Assembly (NCBI GenBank): GCA_026873275.1
Contig: JANTUC010000004.1
Location: 744,001 to 808,000 of the forward strand
Source of the DNA: Pseudopithomyces maydicus
Lineage: Eukaryota; Ascomycota; Dothideomycetes; Pleosporales; Didymosphaeriaceae
Direction: 5' to 3'
Length of the DNA: 64,000 bases
A program made the position numbers and the translations under genes. Within the stretch, counting starts at the first letter, position 1. The number at the start of each line of letters is the position of its first letter. Of this stretch, positions 44,527 to 55,525 are shown in pieces. The notes beneath the pieces are model-generated. The model made no database searches. It was given only the letters and a program-made list of their open reading frames with translations, and was not told the DNA's origin.

Positions 44527-45947
44527 GTTGCTTGCGGTTTCTGTGTATACCAGACGGAAGTGGTGTGTGCTGGCTGCGGTTTTGTGCTGGCAGTGGTGAT
44601 CGCAAGTGTGGTGTTGGGTGGAAGGCAGATGTGCAGCTGCGGCCGAGCTTTGTTGTCCGCGCGCCGTTGCCAAGCGAGAACATCACGTGAGCACCGTTGT
44701 CGGGGCAACGACTTCCTAACCCGGATAGCTTAGGGCCACCGCCCCCGATTTGGAAGCCCATGTCTTGATTTGGGCAACCATGCTCGCGGGGCCCTACATT
44801 AATCCCCGAATAGCTTATCTTTACGATTTGGATGGCCTTTCCACCGAAGATCTGGATCTTCCAAAGGCGAAATCAGGATTACTTATGGCGTGAAGAGCCG
44901 CGAGGATCTTTGTAGGCTTACAAGACCATGAAATAAGTCTGCTAGACTACCACAATTGCTAGGAATTGCTCTACCTAGATAATACAGCCTCGTTATTGAC
45001 AAAATCCGTCTATCATGCACTAGTGTACTTGTTATGACTAGTCACGACGGGCTACCGCGCCGAAGCTGATCTCTTTGCCGGTGAAAACCAACAAGGGTCA
45101 CCATGACCTCGGGCGCTCGTCCCAACCCACTTTTTACCCTGACCAGGTGCCGCTATCTGCCGCTCTTGGGCCCTGAATACTCTTTGTTAACGTATGCATC
45201 ACGAGAATCATGTAGGATTGTGTCTGAGTATTTGTTTTCGATCAGAGGCAGGGGAATCAGAACCGTGCCAAGTTTCATTTGAAGTGACATTCAGATAAGT
45301 AGAGATTATATAGGGGCTATCCGGAGCAATAATGGACTACATATGTACCGCCGCGGACCTACAAAAATTGTTCTCGAGCCCATCACACAGCTATAGCCTT
45401 CCCAAATTCTGTGTTGCGTTAAATTCCAAAGGTTTTGAGAAGCTGATTGAACTTAGTTCGGTCCGCAATCTTGCTGCGCAGCATCGTCCGTTAACACCAC
45501 AGTATGCAAACACATGTATTTAACAGATTGCTGCAAACAGAAATCCTGCTCCAGAGTGTAGCATGTATATATCCTCAGGAGATACTGATGTTATTTCCAA
45601 GCGAGATTGGAGAAAGGACTAAGTGGATAATTGTAACCAGTAGGTTGATGGGTGTCGTAAGCTCCCGGTGTTTCAGAAAATACGCATTTACGCTCGCACT
45701 CATACGATATACGCATTGCGCTAGGATGCCCGTTCATTGCTTGACGATTATCGGTCCATGCACAGAGAAGATCGATGGGACTAAGCTGGTGCTCTATAAG
45801 TACCCAGCGAGCAATACCGATAAGACTCTTGGTTTTCACATTTCCTTTCACATCGATAGTTGCTGGCCACCTTTCACTCTTTAATCATATACCATACTCT
45901 CTCGGATTACATTCGTCAATCTATCTCTTCTACAACAGAATTTCAAG
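44527..45947. other. Intergenic region between divergent genes
   Basis: 1.4 kb separates the BRCT protein start from the secreted protein start. ORFs around 45332–45900 show no domain. The stretch 45895–45947 is the probable leader of the secreted protein gene. Confidence 0.5.
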
Positions 45948-46637
45948 ATGAACTCCCTCGCTCTTCTCCTCTCTGCATCGAGCGTCGTCTCTGCAGCTGC
46001 AATCCGCCGTCAAAACGACTATGGCTGGCAGTTCTCCAATGCTCTTTCCACCGGGCCTGTTGCCTCCAACTCCTTCATCCGCGAGGCAAACTCTACACTG
46101 ATACTGCCCGAAACGAACAATCCCCAGACCGGTAATCTTGCCCTTTGGCCTGGCATGGGCACTTCGGGCGGCGACCTGATCCAAGGCCTCGCCATCTCTG
46201 TAGCCGACGGAAGCGCCGGTTGCGAAAAGTCCAGCGGGAAATGGTGCATTGTCGCGAGTACGCTGGAAGATTCACAGCAAATGGGCAAATACGTAACTGC
46301 CGAGCCCGGTTCGTCTGTGACTTTTCATTACAAGTACAACGATGCTACTGCGAAGTATGACCAGACGGTGTCTCTCGATGGCACCGTTGTTTCCAGCCTT
46401 TCTACCGACAGTGGTAAAGCCCAAGGCTGGGGCACGGCTGTTGAGTGCCAACAGGCTGCATGTGGAACTGTACCCGCACACGAGTATGTCGATACTACGT
46501 TGATTATGGATGTTGCCGACCCGAACTACTCCCAAACGAAGGGAGTTACTGGAGCAACTGGTGAGATGGTCACTGCAGATGGTGGCAAGACATGGACTAT
46601 CAACACTATCAGCATTGAGAGTCACACATACACGTAA
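45948..46637 (+). CDS. Secreted protein, family not recognised
   Basis: A single-exon gene of 229 aa. MNSLALLLSASSVVSAAA is a clear signal peptide, followed by IRRQ, a possible Kex2-like processing site. The mature part is rich in Ser, Thr, Gly and Ala and has four cysteines in two close pairs (CEKSSGKWC and CQQAAC), which probably form disulfides. WPGMGTSGGDLIQGLAISV and the alternating hydrophobic pattern suggest a beta-sandwich fold, reminiscent of concanavalin-like or eqolisin (G1) folds. I cannot place catalytic residues, so no enzyme activity is claimed. It is convergent with Rsm22, with 356 bp between their ends. Role in wall or host interaction is conjecture. Confidence 0.75.
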   Translation: MNSLALLLSASSVVSAAAIRRQNDYGWQFSNALSTGPVASNSFIREANSTLILPETNNPQTGNLALWPGMGTSGGDLIQGLAISVADGSAGCEKSSGKWCIVASTLEDSQQMGKYVTAEPGSSVTFHYKYNDATAKYDQTVSLDGTVVSSLSTDSGKAQGWGTAVECQQAACGTVPAHEYVDTTLIMDVADPNYSQTKGVTGATGEMVTADGGKTWTINTISIESHTYT

Positions 46638-46993
46638 GGTTGTGCAAACAAAACACGCGAGACAATATTCAAATGTACATATTCACCCCAAGCAACGCGT
46701 TTGGTTAGAGAGGAAAATGAGAGAAACATCATCTAAGATGATTGGTAGCTTTCCCTTGTGATACCACAGGTCGCGTGTAGTACGTTGCTAGCTGAAAAGT
46801 GAGAAAGCGCTGTGATAAGACTACTGTTACATATTTGCACAAAAGAATTTCTTCCATGACCAGCGATTCTTCTGAAATCCTTCTTTTGAATACTACATGT
46901 ACAAATACAGCCAAGGTATCAGGCTTGTGATATCATAATACACACCGCCGGCAAATATCGTACACACCACTTAAGGTCCCTACTTTAAGAAGT
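46638..46993. other. Convergent intergenic region
   Basis: 356 bp of A/T-rich sequence between two tail-to-tail genes. It probably holds overlapping 3' untranslated regions. No other feature is seen. Confidence 0.5.
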
Positions 46994-49408
46994 TCAATCT
47001 AGGAGGTCGTCATTACCACTGGTGATTGCCTTCTTTCGTCCCTTCCTACCACCACTGCCTCTGATCTTTCTGTCTGCGGTGTACCGACCATCCCTATCGC
47101 CCCTCCTCCCCAGAACTCTGGCACCCATGTCGACCGCCTGATCACCGTCCGCTCCAACATCAAGCTCAATTGTGACCTTCTTCGGCGCCTTGATACGGCG
47201 GCCTTTGCGATCGAATTGATCCCGTGGCCTGCCTAATCTGACATTGCGAGGAATACGTGTCTTTGCGCCCAGAGCCCATAAGTCACCCCATCGAGCTTTT
47301 CTCGCGTCACGGAATGCCTGGCGACTGAAAGAACGCGGCACGGTCCAACGCTCCAGCGTAGCAGCAGGTGTGCATACATCTAGAATAATGTGCCCCCTCC
47401 GTTTCAATGCTGGAAGAATCAACCTCGGGAGTGTAAGCGGATTGACGTCTCCCTCGGTTGTGAGCTCCAATTCTTGGCCCTCTGCTGCATCAGGATCGGG
47501 CTTGTACTCGTGTCCCTCAAACGCCTTGTCCGTAGCCGTTGGACCTTGTACAAACCCTTTCCCTAACGTGTCGTGCTCTGGAAGGCGTTGATCGCGACCG
47601 CGTTGGACGGCCACGTAGCTAAATTGTACATCTTCGTGATTCCGATCTGTAGCATTGAGAATACGCTGCAGGTACGGTGGACGAACATATCGCTGAGAAA
47701 AGAAGCAGAAATCCTTGCGGCCTAAGCTGATTCCTGGTGACTGATACATCGGACAGGTACCGTGATTAGTGCAGGGCGCTACAATCATGCCCGTTTCTTT
47801 GCGTGTGAATTGAGTGTCACCGTCAGGCTCTGAAATTTGTTCTTCTAGGGGAACCTCAATTTCCTCAGAGCCTGGCGAGGCGATGTGTTTGTCTAGTAAA
47901 AGCTGCCGGGCTGCAGCTACAACTTCAAAGCCACGAGGCAGACCTTTCTCGATGAGAACCAGGACGCCGCCTTTCGGATTGAGCAGTGACCAATATTTCT
48001 GGACTTGTTCTTTGCGAAGGTATTCTTGTTTGAGACCCCAGAGGGTGTGTGGCGCGATAATCAGGTCGTAGACTTTGCGCGGTTGTTGAGTGTTGAGTTC
48101 ATCTTCCTTGGTCACGAGATCAGGAAGCCGAGGAATGAATGTGGTGTTTTCCAACAACTGGCTAGCACGGTGGCGTAGAGTATCGGGTGCGGTCAACACG
48201 GTGGCCTTTCCCAGCGGAGCGTTTGTTCGTGAAATAGAGCCAGAAATTTCTTGCATGCGCTCCCAGTCCGCCTTCAAAATCTCGTGCCATGCAAGGACAC
48301 CAACACCGCCAGAGCCAGCATCGAGCACCATGCCACCCTTCTTATTCGTAATAAGATTTTCGATCCAAGATGAGCCTAGCCTCTTTCGAACTTCCACCAG
48401 AGAACTCATAACGCTGGCGTATGTCCCTGGCTGTACAGAGGCCATGTACACGTCTGCCTCGATATTTCCCATATCCGCATGCGACGGATCAAGCGGTATC
48501 GGCTTTTGTTCTTTGCCCAGGCGCGCCGCAGGGGTGGATGCGGAGAATGGCAAACCATGCCCACCGAGAATGCGATTCGAGCTCTCTGCAAGATGCTTGT
48601 GGTTGGCTCGCGTGAGCAGCTGCGCGGTCGGGTCAACGAGGGTTTCCTTGGGCAGGAATATAGTCGAAGGCGAAGGCTTAAACCTGCCGGCAATAGTCAG
48701 AGGATGCGCACGCATAAAATCCTCTTCTTCGTCTGGTTCAGCAACCTCTTCTTCCCCCTCTTCCATCTCCCGTCTTGTATGCTCATACACATCCTCGTGG
48801 TAGCTCTGCGCCTTCTGGTCGCGCAGGTGCTCCCATTCCTCCTCCGTCATGCCTTTGCCTTCTTCCTCTTCGACTTGGAGATTTTGTTCTGGCTCATTGA
48901 AGACCTCAACCTCCTCGAGCTCGCCGTCCGGGCCCTTCCTCAGTAGCACGGTTGACCCATCATCGAGTTGCTCTTCGAAGATCTCTTCCTCCATCACTTG
49001 GACTTCTTGCAAGTCCTCTGCTGTGTCTACAAATACCGGCGTCCCATACAATCTCTCGTAGACCCGATACTCTTCATCACTCAGATAGCCCCTTGGTAAT
49101 GCGTCTCTGAACAACTGTCGCGCTTTCCGTACATTGGCTTCGATGGTCGATCGATCGGACGACGTGCGTGGCTGATCGGCAAGGGTGGAGGATGGCTGTC
49201 CCGCAGGCTCTTCAGAGTGCTGTTCGAGCCTCCATGTCGTAGAAAAGGCCCTTCGTTGAGACGCATGCGGTGCAACGAATGCGCTTGTTCGGGGAAATCG
49301 ATTTGATCGCGGGACTGGTGCTCTTGAACGCGCGCTGCGCGCCTGAGCCAGCAGGCTGTTGAGCCTGCATGAACTGCAGATTAATTGTAGGCTTCTCCCC
49401 GCCACCAT
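46994..49408 (-). CDS. RSM22: Mitochondrial ribosome assembly factor Rsm22 (METTL17-like)
   Basis: Methyltransferase-like protein of the mitochondrial small ribosomal subunit, needed for its assembly and for mitochondrial translation. A single exon encodes 804 aa. An Arg/Ser-rich N-terminus with the RRAFSTTW motif is a typical mitochondrial presequence. A long acidic, glutamate-rich linker spans about residues 115–225. The Rossmann-like domain contains GGMVLDAGSGGVGVLAWHE. YDLIIAPHTLWGL and KGGVLVLIEKGLPRGFE follow. Cysteines in APCTNHGTCPMYQ, KDFCFFSQRY and ILDVCTP match the positions that bind an iron–sulfur cluster in human METTL17. The C-terminus is highly basic (RKGRRIKAPKK, GGRKGRKKA), as expected for rRNA contact. 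No defects are seen. Confidence 0.93.
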   Translation of the reverse strand: MVAGRSLQLICSSCRLNSLLAQARSARSRAPVPRSNRFPRTSAFVAPHASQRRAFSTTWRLEQHSEEPAGQPSSTLADQPRTSSDRSTIEANVRKARQLFRDALPRGYLSDEEYRVYERLYGTPVFVDTAEDLQEVQVMEEEIFEEQLDDGSTVLLRKGPDGELEEVEVFNEPEQNLQVEEEEGKGMTEEEWEHLRDQKAQSYHEDVYEHTRREMEEGEEEVAEPDEEEDFMRAHPLTIAGRFKPSPSTIFLPKETLVDPTAQLLTRANHKHLAESSNRILGGHGLPFSASTPAARLGKEQKPIPLDPSHADMGNIEADVYMASVQPGTYASVMSSLVEVRKRLGSSWIENLITNKKGGMVLDAGSGGVGVLAWHEILKADWERMQEISGSISRTNAPLGKATVLTAPDTLRHRASQLLENTTFIPRLPDLVTKEDELNTQQPRKVYDLIIAPHTLWGLKQEYLRKEQVQKYWSLLNPKGGVLVLIEKGLPRGFEVVAAARQLLLDKHIASPGSEEIEVPLEEQISEPDGDTQFTRKETGMIVAPCTNHGTCPMYQSPGISLGRKDFCFFSQRYVRPPYLQRILNATDRNHEDVQFSYVAVQRGRDQRLPEHDTLGKGFVQGPTATDKAFEGHEYKPDPDAAEGQELELTTEGDVNPLTLPRLILPALKRRGHIILDVCTPAATLERWTVPRSFSRQAFRDARKARWGDLWALGAKTRIPRNVRLGRPRDQFDRKGRRIKAPKKVTIELDVGADGDQAVDMGARVLGRRGDRDGRYTADRKIRGSGGRKGRKKAITSGNDDLLD

Positions 49409-50366
49409 GTTAGCAGTTGGGTTGTCGGGACGTGTGAAGGTTCAGCACGACGAGAAAAGTTGCCTCCTGTACTTCCAAAGATCACGCTAAGATAACCACG
49501 AACCAATCACAGCCTACGAGTTGCAAGAACGAGTGTCTATGTGCAAATGAGACCTCTCGCTCCCTAGAGAAAGGACGGATCAACACGCAATTGGGCGATC
49601 GTTATGTGATGAAAGTCGTGATTGAAGAGTTGCTAGCTACCAGATAACATTGACAACCCGGCCGCGGCGGCGGCAGACTGGATTTCACCTCCCCAGAAGC
49701 GGCCCCTTCGCAGTCCACCTCTAAACGTTATATGATATCACAGTCGCGAACCACCTTCGACCCATCCTCCCCTGGCCACCAACAAGACCGGTATTCTTCA
49801 GACTCGAATTGCAATTTAGATATACTCGTCCCCTTAAACATCAGACATCCCCACAAGCTGGCAGACCATCCTCGAAGGGGGAAACGCACCAAGGAAAAGC
49901 TGTAGGAAATCGCGGAAAACACACAGGGGCAGGGGGGAATTATTATGAGTGGGAAAACCGGGAATCAGACCAAGTGCCAGTGATCGTTCGGACGTGTCCA
50001 GCTGAAACTATTGCAGTTTCTAACATATCCTTCGTCGGAAGCCAATGAACCTGACCACATTGCTGCGGTCCAAGTAAATGCTGGTCAAAGGACAATCCGG
50101 ATTGATATTGCAGGACAAGTCCAGAACACGGAACAGGGATGTCAAACACTAGAGCCAGAAAAACGCAAGACATTCAAGGGTCAAGACCAGGCTCCAGCGC
50201 GGGTTGACAAACAACGCCCGTGTACTGATCGAGGAAAATGACTGCCGTCCATAGTTGTACGAGGACGGCGGGGCCGCATTTCCCGAGATTGAGCGGAGTG
50301 ATGCATGTCGCACACATCCACGTCCGCAAAAGAGATTGAGATGACGAATCGAAAGCCGCATCACGT
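49409..50366. other. Intergenic region, Rsm22 promoter / CK1 3' side
   Basis: The promoter of RSM22 and the 3' flank of casein kinase 1. Plus-strand ORFs around 49809–50241 have no recognisable domain. Confidence 0.5.
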
Positions 50367-51366
50367 TCAGTAGCCACCAGATGCATACTGATCCGCACCG
50401 CCACGCTTGTTAGACGACCGAAGCTGCCTGAACGAGAGAAAAGAGGTTAGTAAGGTCTGATTGGCAATCCCCCGCGCCCAGCGTTATGAACGAACACTAC
50501 ACGCAGAGGAGAGGAGTCCCTTACTAGGATCAGATATGTCGAACTCACATTCCGGTGCCCTCCTGGCGCGCATTAACCGGACGACCTCCCTTGGCGGCAG
50601 TCGCAGCTCCAGTGCCGGCGTTAGCAGCAGCAGTGGTGGTGACGTGGCGTCCGCGACCCTTGTCATCTTCCTCGCCTTGGCCCGCGTTGCCTGCGGCCTG
50701 AGCAATGGCCTGGGCATTCTTCTGGTACTTGTACACGGTCCAGTCGAACACGTAGTCGTACTGGAATCCTTCGCGAACGAAGAGGTCACGGAAGATCTTG
50801 CGGAGGTAGGAGTAATCGGGCTTGTCGTCGAAACGGAGAGAGCGAGTGTAGTTCAGGTAAATGGCGAACTCGTTGGGGAATCCACGGCAAAGGACCTCGG
50901 TGGGAGTCGTCATCTTCTTTTCCATAATGCGGTCGTACTTTTGCTTCTTCGTGGCGGCCTTGAGTCCCTGCCAGGGGAGGGATCCACGGCAAAAGTAGAG
51001 CATGACATAGCCGAGAGACTCCATATCATCACGGCGGGATTGCTCTGGAACGGAGTTAGCGATTTGCCAACTGCAAAAAAAAGTCAGCAGAACTTACCGA
51101 CACCCAAGTGAGTGTTGATGGAGGCATAACGAGCGGTACCGGTCAAGTTCTTGTTCTCACGGTACGGGATGTGGAAGTGAGTCTTCGGGTCGCGGTACTT
51201 CTTGGCTAGACCGAAATCGATCACATTGACCTGGTTGCCGCGCTTGCCGATGCCCATCAGGAAGTTGTCCGGCTTGATATCACGGTGGATGAAGGACTTG
51301 GCGTGAATGTACTCAATGCGGGAGATGAGCTGATCGGCGAGAAGCAACACCGTCTTGAGCGAGAAC

Positions 51367-51398
<32 letters not shown>

Positions 51399-51790
51399 AG
51401 AAGGACCGAGCAGATCCAAGACCATGGCGTTGTAGTCGCACTCGGTGCCAAACCAGCGAACGAAGGGGATGCCAACTCCGCCGGCAAGGGACTTGTAGAC
51501 ACGGGCTTCATACTCCAATTGCGGGTGCTTAGCCTTGACGCTCTCGAGCTTGATGGCAATCTCCTCGCCCGAGATGATGTTGGTGCCTGTGGCGGGTCAG
51601 CTGGGGGTCGGGCGACAAGCGGGCTGCGAACTCTGTGCATACCCAAGTAGATGTCACCAAAACTGCCGCTGCCGATCTTGCGGCCGATTCTATACTTGTT
51701 GCCGACACGGAGATCCTGCATGTCTGTCAGCTCCAGCCTGGCGGATGCCATGGGCGGTTGGGGCGGGGTCGCTCGTACCATTGTCGTCAT
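50367..51790 (-). CDS. Casein kinase 1 (CK1 delta/epsilon-like, Hrr25/CkiA type)
   Basis: Ser/Thr protein kinase acting in DNA-damage response, vesicle traffic, circadian and other signalling. Exons are 51790–51779 (only MTTM), 51715–51643, 51586–51098, 51044–50549 and 50427–50367, giving 376 aa. The spliced start MTTMDLRVGNKYRIGRKIG is the conserved fungal form. It requires removing a 63-nt in-frame intron (51778–51716, with a CTGAC branch) that would otherwise add 21 residues. Kinase motifs: glycine loop IGSGSFGDIYLG, catalytic FIHRDIKPDNFLMG, VIDFGLAKKYRDP, and the CK1-specific SRRDDMESLGYVMLYF. Intron 3 (51097–51045) contains an early decoy CAG before the true acceptor. The C-terminal tail (GRGRHV, RPVNARQEGTGM, QLRSSNKRGG) is short and basic. 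The identity is certain; the last intron is less so. Confidence 0.95.
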
Positions 51791-54238
51791 GTTTGCAGGG
51801 GGTCAACCTGGAGGAGGCTGGCCTGCGGTCGCGGGGGTGAGTGCAGAGGGTTGTGGAAAGGTGCAGTCGAGCCGCGGTGGTGAGGTGGGTGAGGTTCAGC
51901 CTGCGCGGGTGTACCGGTCAGTTAAAGAGGCTTTGCCAACAAGGCGGTGAGTAAGCGGAGAAGGTGCACCGGACAACCGACAAGGGCTGAAGGAGAGAGA
52001 ACAGGACCGAGTGAGTGGCAGAGCCAAGGCAATCAATAAAGGGTGAGTTGTCGCGGAGAGGGCGTGAGGCCGATCGCAAGAACGACTGACTTACAGGGCG
52101 TGAATGGCAGATGAGCCCAAACGGATAGCGGCAACTGTCGACTGTGGGAGGGCGGGCACGGGCTAGGGTCGACGGCGAGAGCACTGGGTGCAGAATAGCG
52201 GCTGCACGCGAACGAGGAGCGGAAAGACCCAGGATTTCACTCCGGGCGCGTGTTTGTGGTGTGGAGAGACGGAGGGACGAGGGGAATCGTCTTGGGAGGC
52301 TTCGTCGCGCGGTGGAACCCAGCAGGGCTTGGAATAGCGAGCGTCACGTGAGACACCCAGGCTTTTATTAGCGCCGTCTGAAAGCCCGCCGCTCCTTCAC
52401 CTTGACCCGGTGGAGACGGCACTGCCAATGAAGCCCCACGTTGCTGCCCCGTCTGCTGCCCCGTCTACCATTTCCTACTGTCTAGGTCTGCTCAGGCCTG
52501 CTCAGACCTGCTCAGACCTGCCCGGACCTGCTCAGACCTGCTTAAACCGTCCTTGCACGTTCCCAAATGCCTCAAGACGTTTCAGACCCAGTCCCCACTT
52601 CAGGTCATGCCGCGGCCGACACCTGAGGAGCAAGTCTCTCAGTCACCTGCGCGCTGACCCCCTTTATGCGCGTTACTCGCCCACTGCCATTCGACTTCCC
52701 GCTGCCTCCCACGTCTGACTTTGCTAGGCAAATGTAATCCTTACAAAGTTGACGCGAGTGACGCCGAATATCTTCCCAGAACCGGCCGCGCTCGCTCAAC
52801 TTGCCATGCGCCGTCCATGCCTAGTCCTTTGATTGCCTGTGCAGTCCGATGAGCCATGCATCTTCACCGAAAATCGCCGCCATCGACGACCTCGTCCTGC
52901 GCTTGGAATACAAAGCCCCGACTCCATGTTCAAAGGCTTCGTATGAGTCTGGGATGACCTCTTCGGCAGTGAGCCTCATCCCTGCGGCGGTCCATCTTGG
53001 GCTCCGACCATGCTCTGGCGTTGCGGTCGGGCTTTATTTGACAATGAACATCCCTACACTTGCCATCAGGCTCTAGAGCCACCGATCTCAGTAGACTTAC
53101 TTGTGACATACCCAGAGCCTTCGCAGGCTGGCGATACCAAGGTACCAGCTTGCCGCCACGGCCATGTGGAGCTTGTTTGCCCGCCGATCTGGATCGATCA
53201 GGCTGCCCTCGGCCCGCCGACATAGGCGACTCCAAGGTTACATCGTCACAAAGTCGGAGCATTGTGATCCCGTTGTATCTTCAACTTGGTACGTTTCATT
53301 AAAGACATCAATGCAAGTTCGTTTTCAATATTCCGCGTAGTACAGTAGGTATATGAGGTTGTTTAGTTGTTGCAAATTTCCCAATTTAGCAACCCGCAAA
53401 CAGAGATCCCGCATGCAAAAGGCCAAAAACATGCCCCCCGCGTGCAGGTCCCGCTAACCGAAACCGCACAGATGTTATAGGCAATACAGAACTACATTGC
53501 GCCCCTTATCTGCGACATGAATTATAGGGCTACACGTGTCTGGTCAATCTCCTTGCCGCCAGGCGTCATGCACGTCAACTTTCATACCCACCAATCTATG
53601 CGAACGAACGCAATCTTGGTGTAATCTGGACCCAATCAGGTAGGATCTGAGAATTGAGGGTTTCCGACATGCACCAACTATCTACATTAACCTAGTTGAT
53701 GCGGTCCGTACCGAACGCGTGGTGGTAGTTTGCATATATGCACAAGTTTTCCTTTTCTTCTTTGAGTGCTACTGCGGGAGACACGGGCGATCTACGTTAA
53801 ATTTCATGGCATGTAATTTCATCACAGCCGTAGGAAAATAGTGTTGACATGCATTAGCTATTGCAAGCTCCGCAAGGACGCCTGATAGCTCTGCCTTTGA
53901 GTTGTGCGTGAACAACACGTTGTCCTGAATACATACATTACATGACACGACAATACCTAGTGTCGGGTCTCCTCTAGCCCCTCGTCTATCCGTCTATTAT
54001 TGTCATAGCTCACTTCTCTTGCCTTCCTTAGCACTGTGGCATCACTTCCCCCTTCCCCCCAAAACGGTTCTTATATGATCCAAACGTGAAGTGGATGGCT
54101 CCGTAAGGGTATATCTCCCCAGAGCACATTGGGATATGCCAGCGCTCATAACCATGGATATCGTAGCATCCAGTAGTCCAGACCCTCATGTTTTATCTTC
54201 ATTCTCATTTATCGTTGCCAGATGTAGATTCAGGACAT
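51791..54238. other. Intergenic region: CK1 leader and gene-free DNA
   Basis: 51.8–52.35 kb is probably the CK1 promoter and 5' leader. A 10-bp-period array lies at 52481–52550. The rest to 54238 has only short ORFs without domains, and the last part is likely SPC19 3' sequence. Confidence 0.5.
52481..52550. repeat. 10-bp-period tandem array
   Basis: Decamers of the form CTCAGACCTG, in register over 52491–52540: copies 2, 3 and 5 are identical, copies 1 and 4 have one to two changes. Degenerate units flank each side. It lies about 700 bp upstream of the CK1 start codon (51790). Confidence 0.9.
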
Positions 54239-54817
54239 TCAATCTTCGTACCCGACCTGGTATGGCGCGGCCATGCTCATGCGCAGCTGCCTTTCTCTTT
54301 GCTTCGCCTGTAACTCCAGGGTCTCGACTGCATAGCTCAACCTCTGCTTCTTCGCTTTCAATTGCTTGTACTTCATCTCCTGGATGGCGCTCATTGGCTT
54401 CCCCTTCGATGTTTCGCCCCCTCTGCCCTTCGGCGTAAATGCGGATTCGGGGTTGGAGTCGGCGGTGTCCAACCGTCCGTCATTCAGGTCGCATTTTGCT
54501 ATTAGAGATTGCTCGCGACGCTCTAGTTTGTCAAGGTAGTTTTGGACGCGGGTGAGTAGGGCCTCGACTTCGGGGCGGATCTCAGAGAGCAGGGAAGATT
54601 GCGCAGCGTGGAGGTCAGGCTCGGAAATCAGTTCGAAGTGCTGCAGGATGTCAGTGCGCTACAATAGCTAGATGGGCGGGCCATTCCGTACGCGTGTTGT
54701 TTGGAGGACCTTGGACAGGCGCGGGAAATCATTCGTAGCTTCATCGAGAATGTTGATTGACGAGTCGAGCAGCTGCATAGAGCTGCGGAGAGAACCGACA
54801 CAGCCTTCGAGTGCCAT
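54239..54817 (-). CDS. SPC19: DASH/DAM1 complex subunit Spc19
   Basis: Subunit of the DASH (Dam1) ring that couples kinetochores to spindle microtubules. Exon 1 is 54817–54692 and exon 2 is 54640–54239, giving 175 aa, typical of the family. The N-terminus MALEGCVGSLRSSMQLLDSS and NILDEATNDFPRLSKVLQTTR match the Spc19 coiled-coil start. The 51-nt intron (54691–54641) has a CTGAC branch and joins to HFELISEPDLHAAQ. A second helical segment carries LERREQSLIAKCDL, and the conserved C-terminal motif is KAKKQRLSYAVETLELQAKQ followed by RERQLRMSMA. It is head-to-head with ATP18, 247 bp between start codons. Nuclear and spindle-associated by homology. Confidence 0.92.
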
Positions 54818-55064
54818 GGTGTTTGCGGAAGTTTACAGTTCCTCTGCCAATTTCAGGGATTCTTAACCGCTTCTCCTATCGAGGATGGCCTCGAGTGTCG
54901 CGCTCTGTTTCCGTGTTTACCTTCCCCACCACCGCCGCGAATTGCCCTGGCACGGACCCCTTCTTGGCACGCGAGAATTCGGAGAACGGATGCAGCGACG
55001 CTACAACAGCTATCACCACCCATCACCACCTCATCTAATCCCAATCCTCCATCAACCCGCCAAA
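54818..55064. promoter_or_regulatory. Short bidirectional promoter, SPC19 / ATP18
   Basis: Only 247 bp separate two divergent start codons, so both genes must share this promoter. C/A-rich leader sequence precedes the ATP18 ATG. No specific factor site was assigned. Confidence 0.6.
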
Positions 55065-55525
55065 ATGCCTGGTTTCCTCGGAAAGAAGTTCCCGGCGCCT
55101 GTCGGTATGTCAATTGGCTCCGTGCTACGCTCCAGCACGTCGAAATCGGGAGATAGGCTGCTAACAACCACCGTGTATAGCCAAGCCCATGTGGCCCTTC
55201 TACGTATCCGGTATGTCGCGCGCGATATGTGCTTAAAGAACCCCAGAAAGAGAGGGAGTTGGGAACTCTGTGGGATGCAATTGATGCGACAGAGGACCAG
55301 GAAGACGCCAAGGGCAAGGGATCAAGACTAACGGCACGACAGGCCTCGTCATCCTCTATGGTGTCAATGCTGCCGCTGGCGCTATGATGACCGGTCAGTC
55401 TACCTCGCATTCCTCTGCCCAACTGCGGCCATCGAGAACAATGTACTGACGAAGCGACAGCCGATGAGTACAAGGACGACCCAAGGAACCCCCTCCGCAA
55501 GAACCCTGTCTCCGATAGCCACTAA
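55065..55525 (+). CDS. ATP18: Mitochondrial F1Fo ATP synthase subunit J (i/j)
   Basis: Small inner-membrane subunit of the ATP synthase Fo part, linked to dimerisation. It is too short and too split to appear as one ORF. Exons are 55065–55104, 55181–55210, 55343–55393 and 55461–55525, giving 61 aa. The spliced protein begins MPGFLGKKFPAPVAKPMWPF. A single membrane helix (YVSGLVILYGVNAAAGAMM) follows, then the conserved matrix-side tail ADEYKDDPRNPLRKNPVSDSH. The NDPRNP-type motif and the length match yeast Atp18. Intron 2 (132 nt) has a GACTAAC branch site; the others are 67–76 nt. All four exons are in phase. No N-terminal presequence is expected in this family. Confidence 0.92.

Noticed and set aside
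43898..44599. Plus-strand 233-codon ORF antisense to the BRCT protein
   Set aside because: Mirror of the Ala/Lys/Thr-rich N-terminus on the other strand; no independent support.
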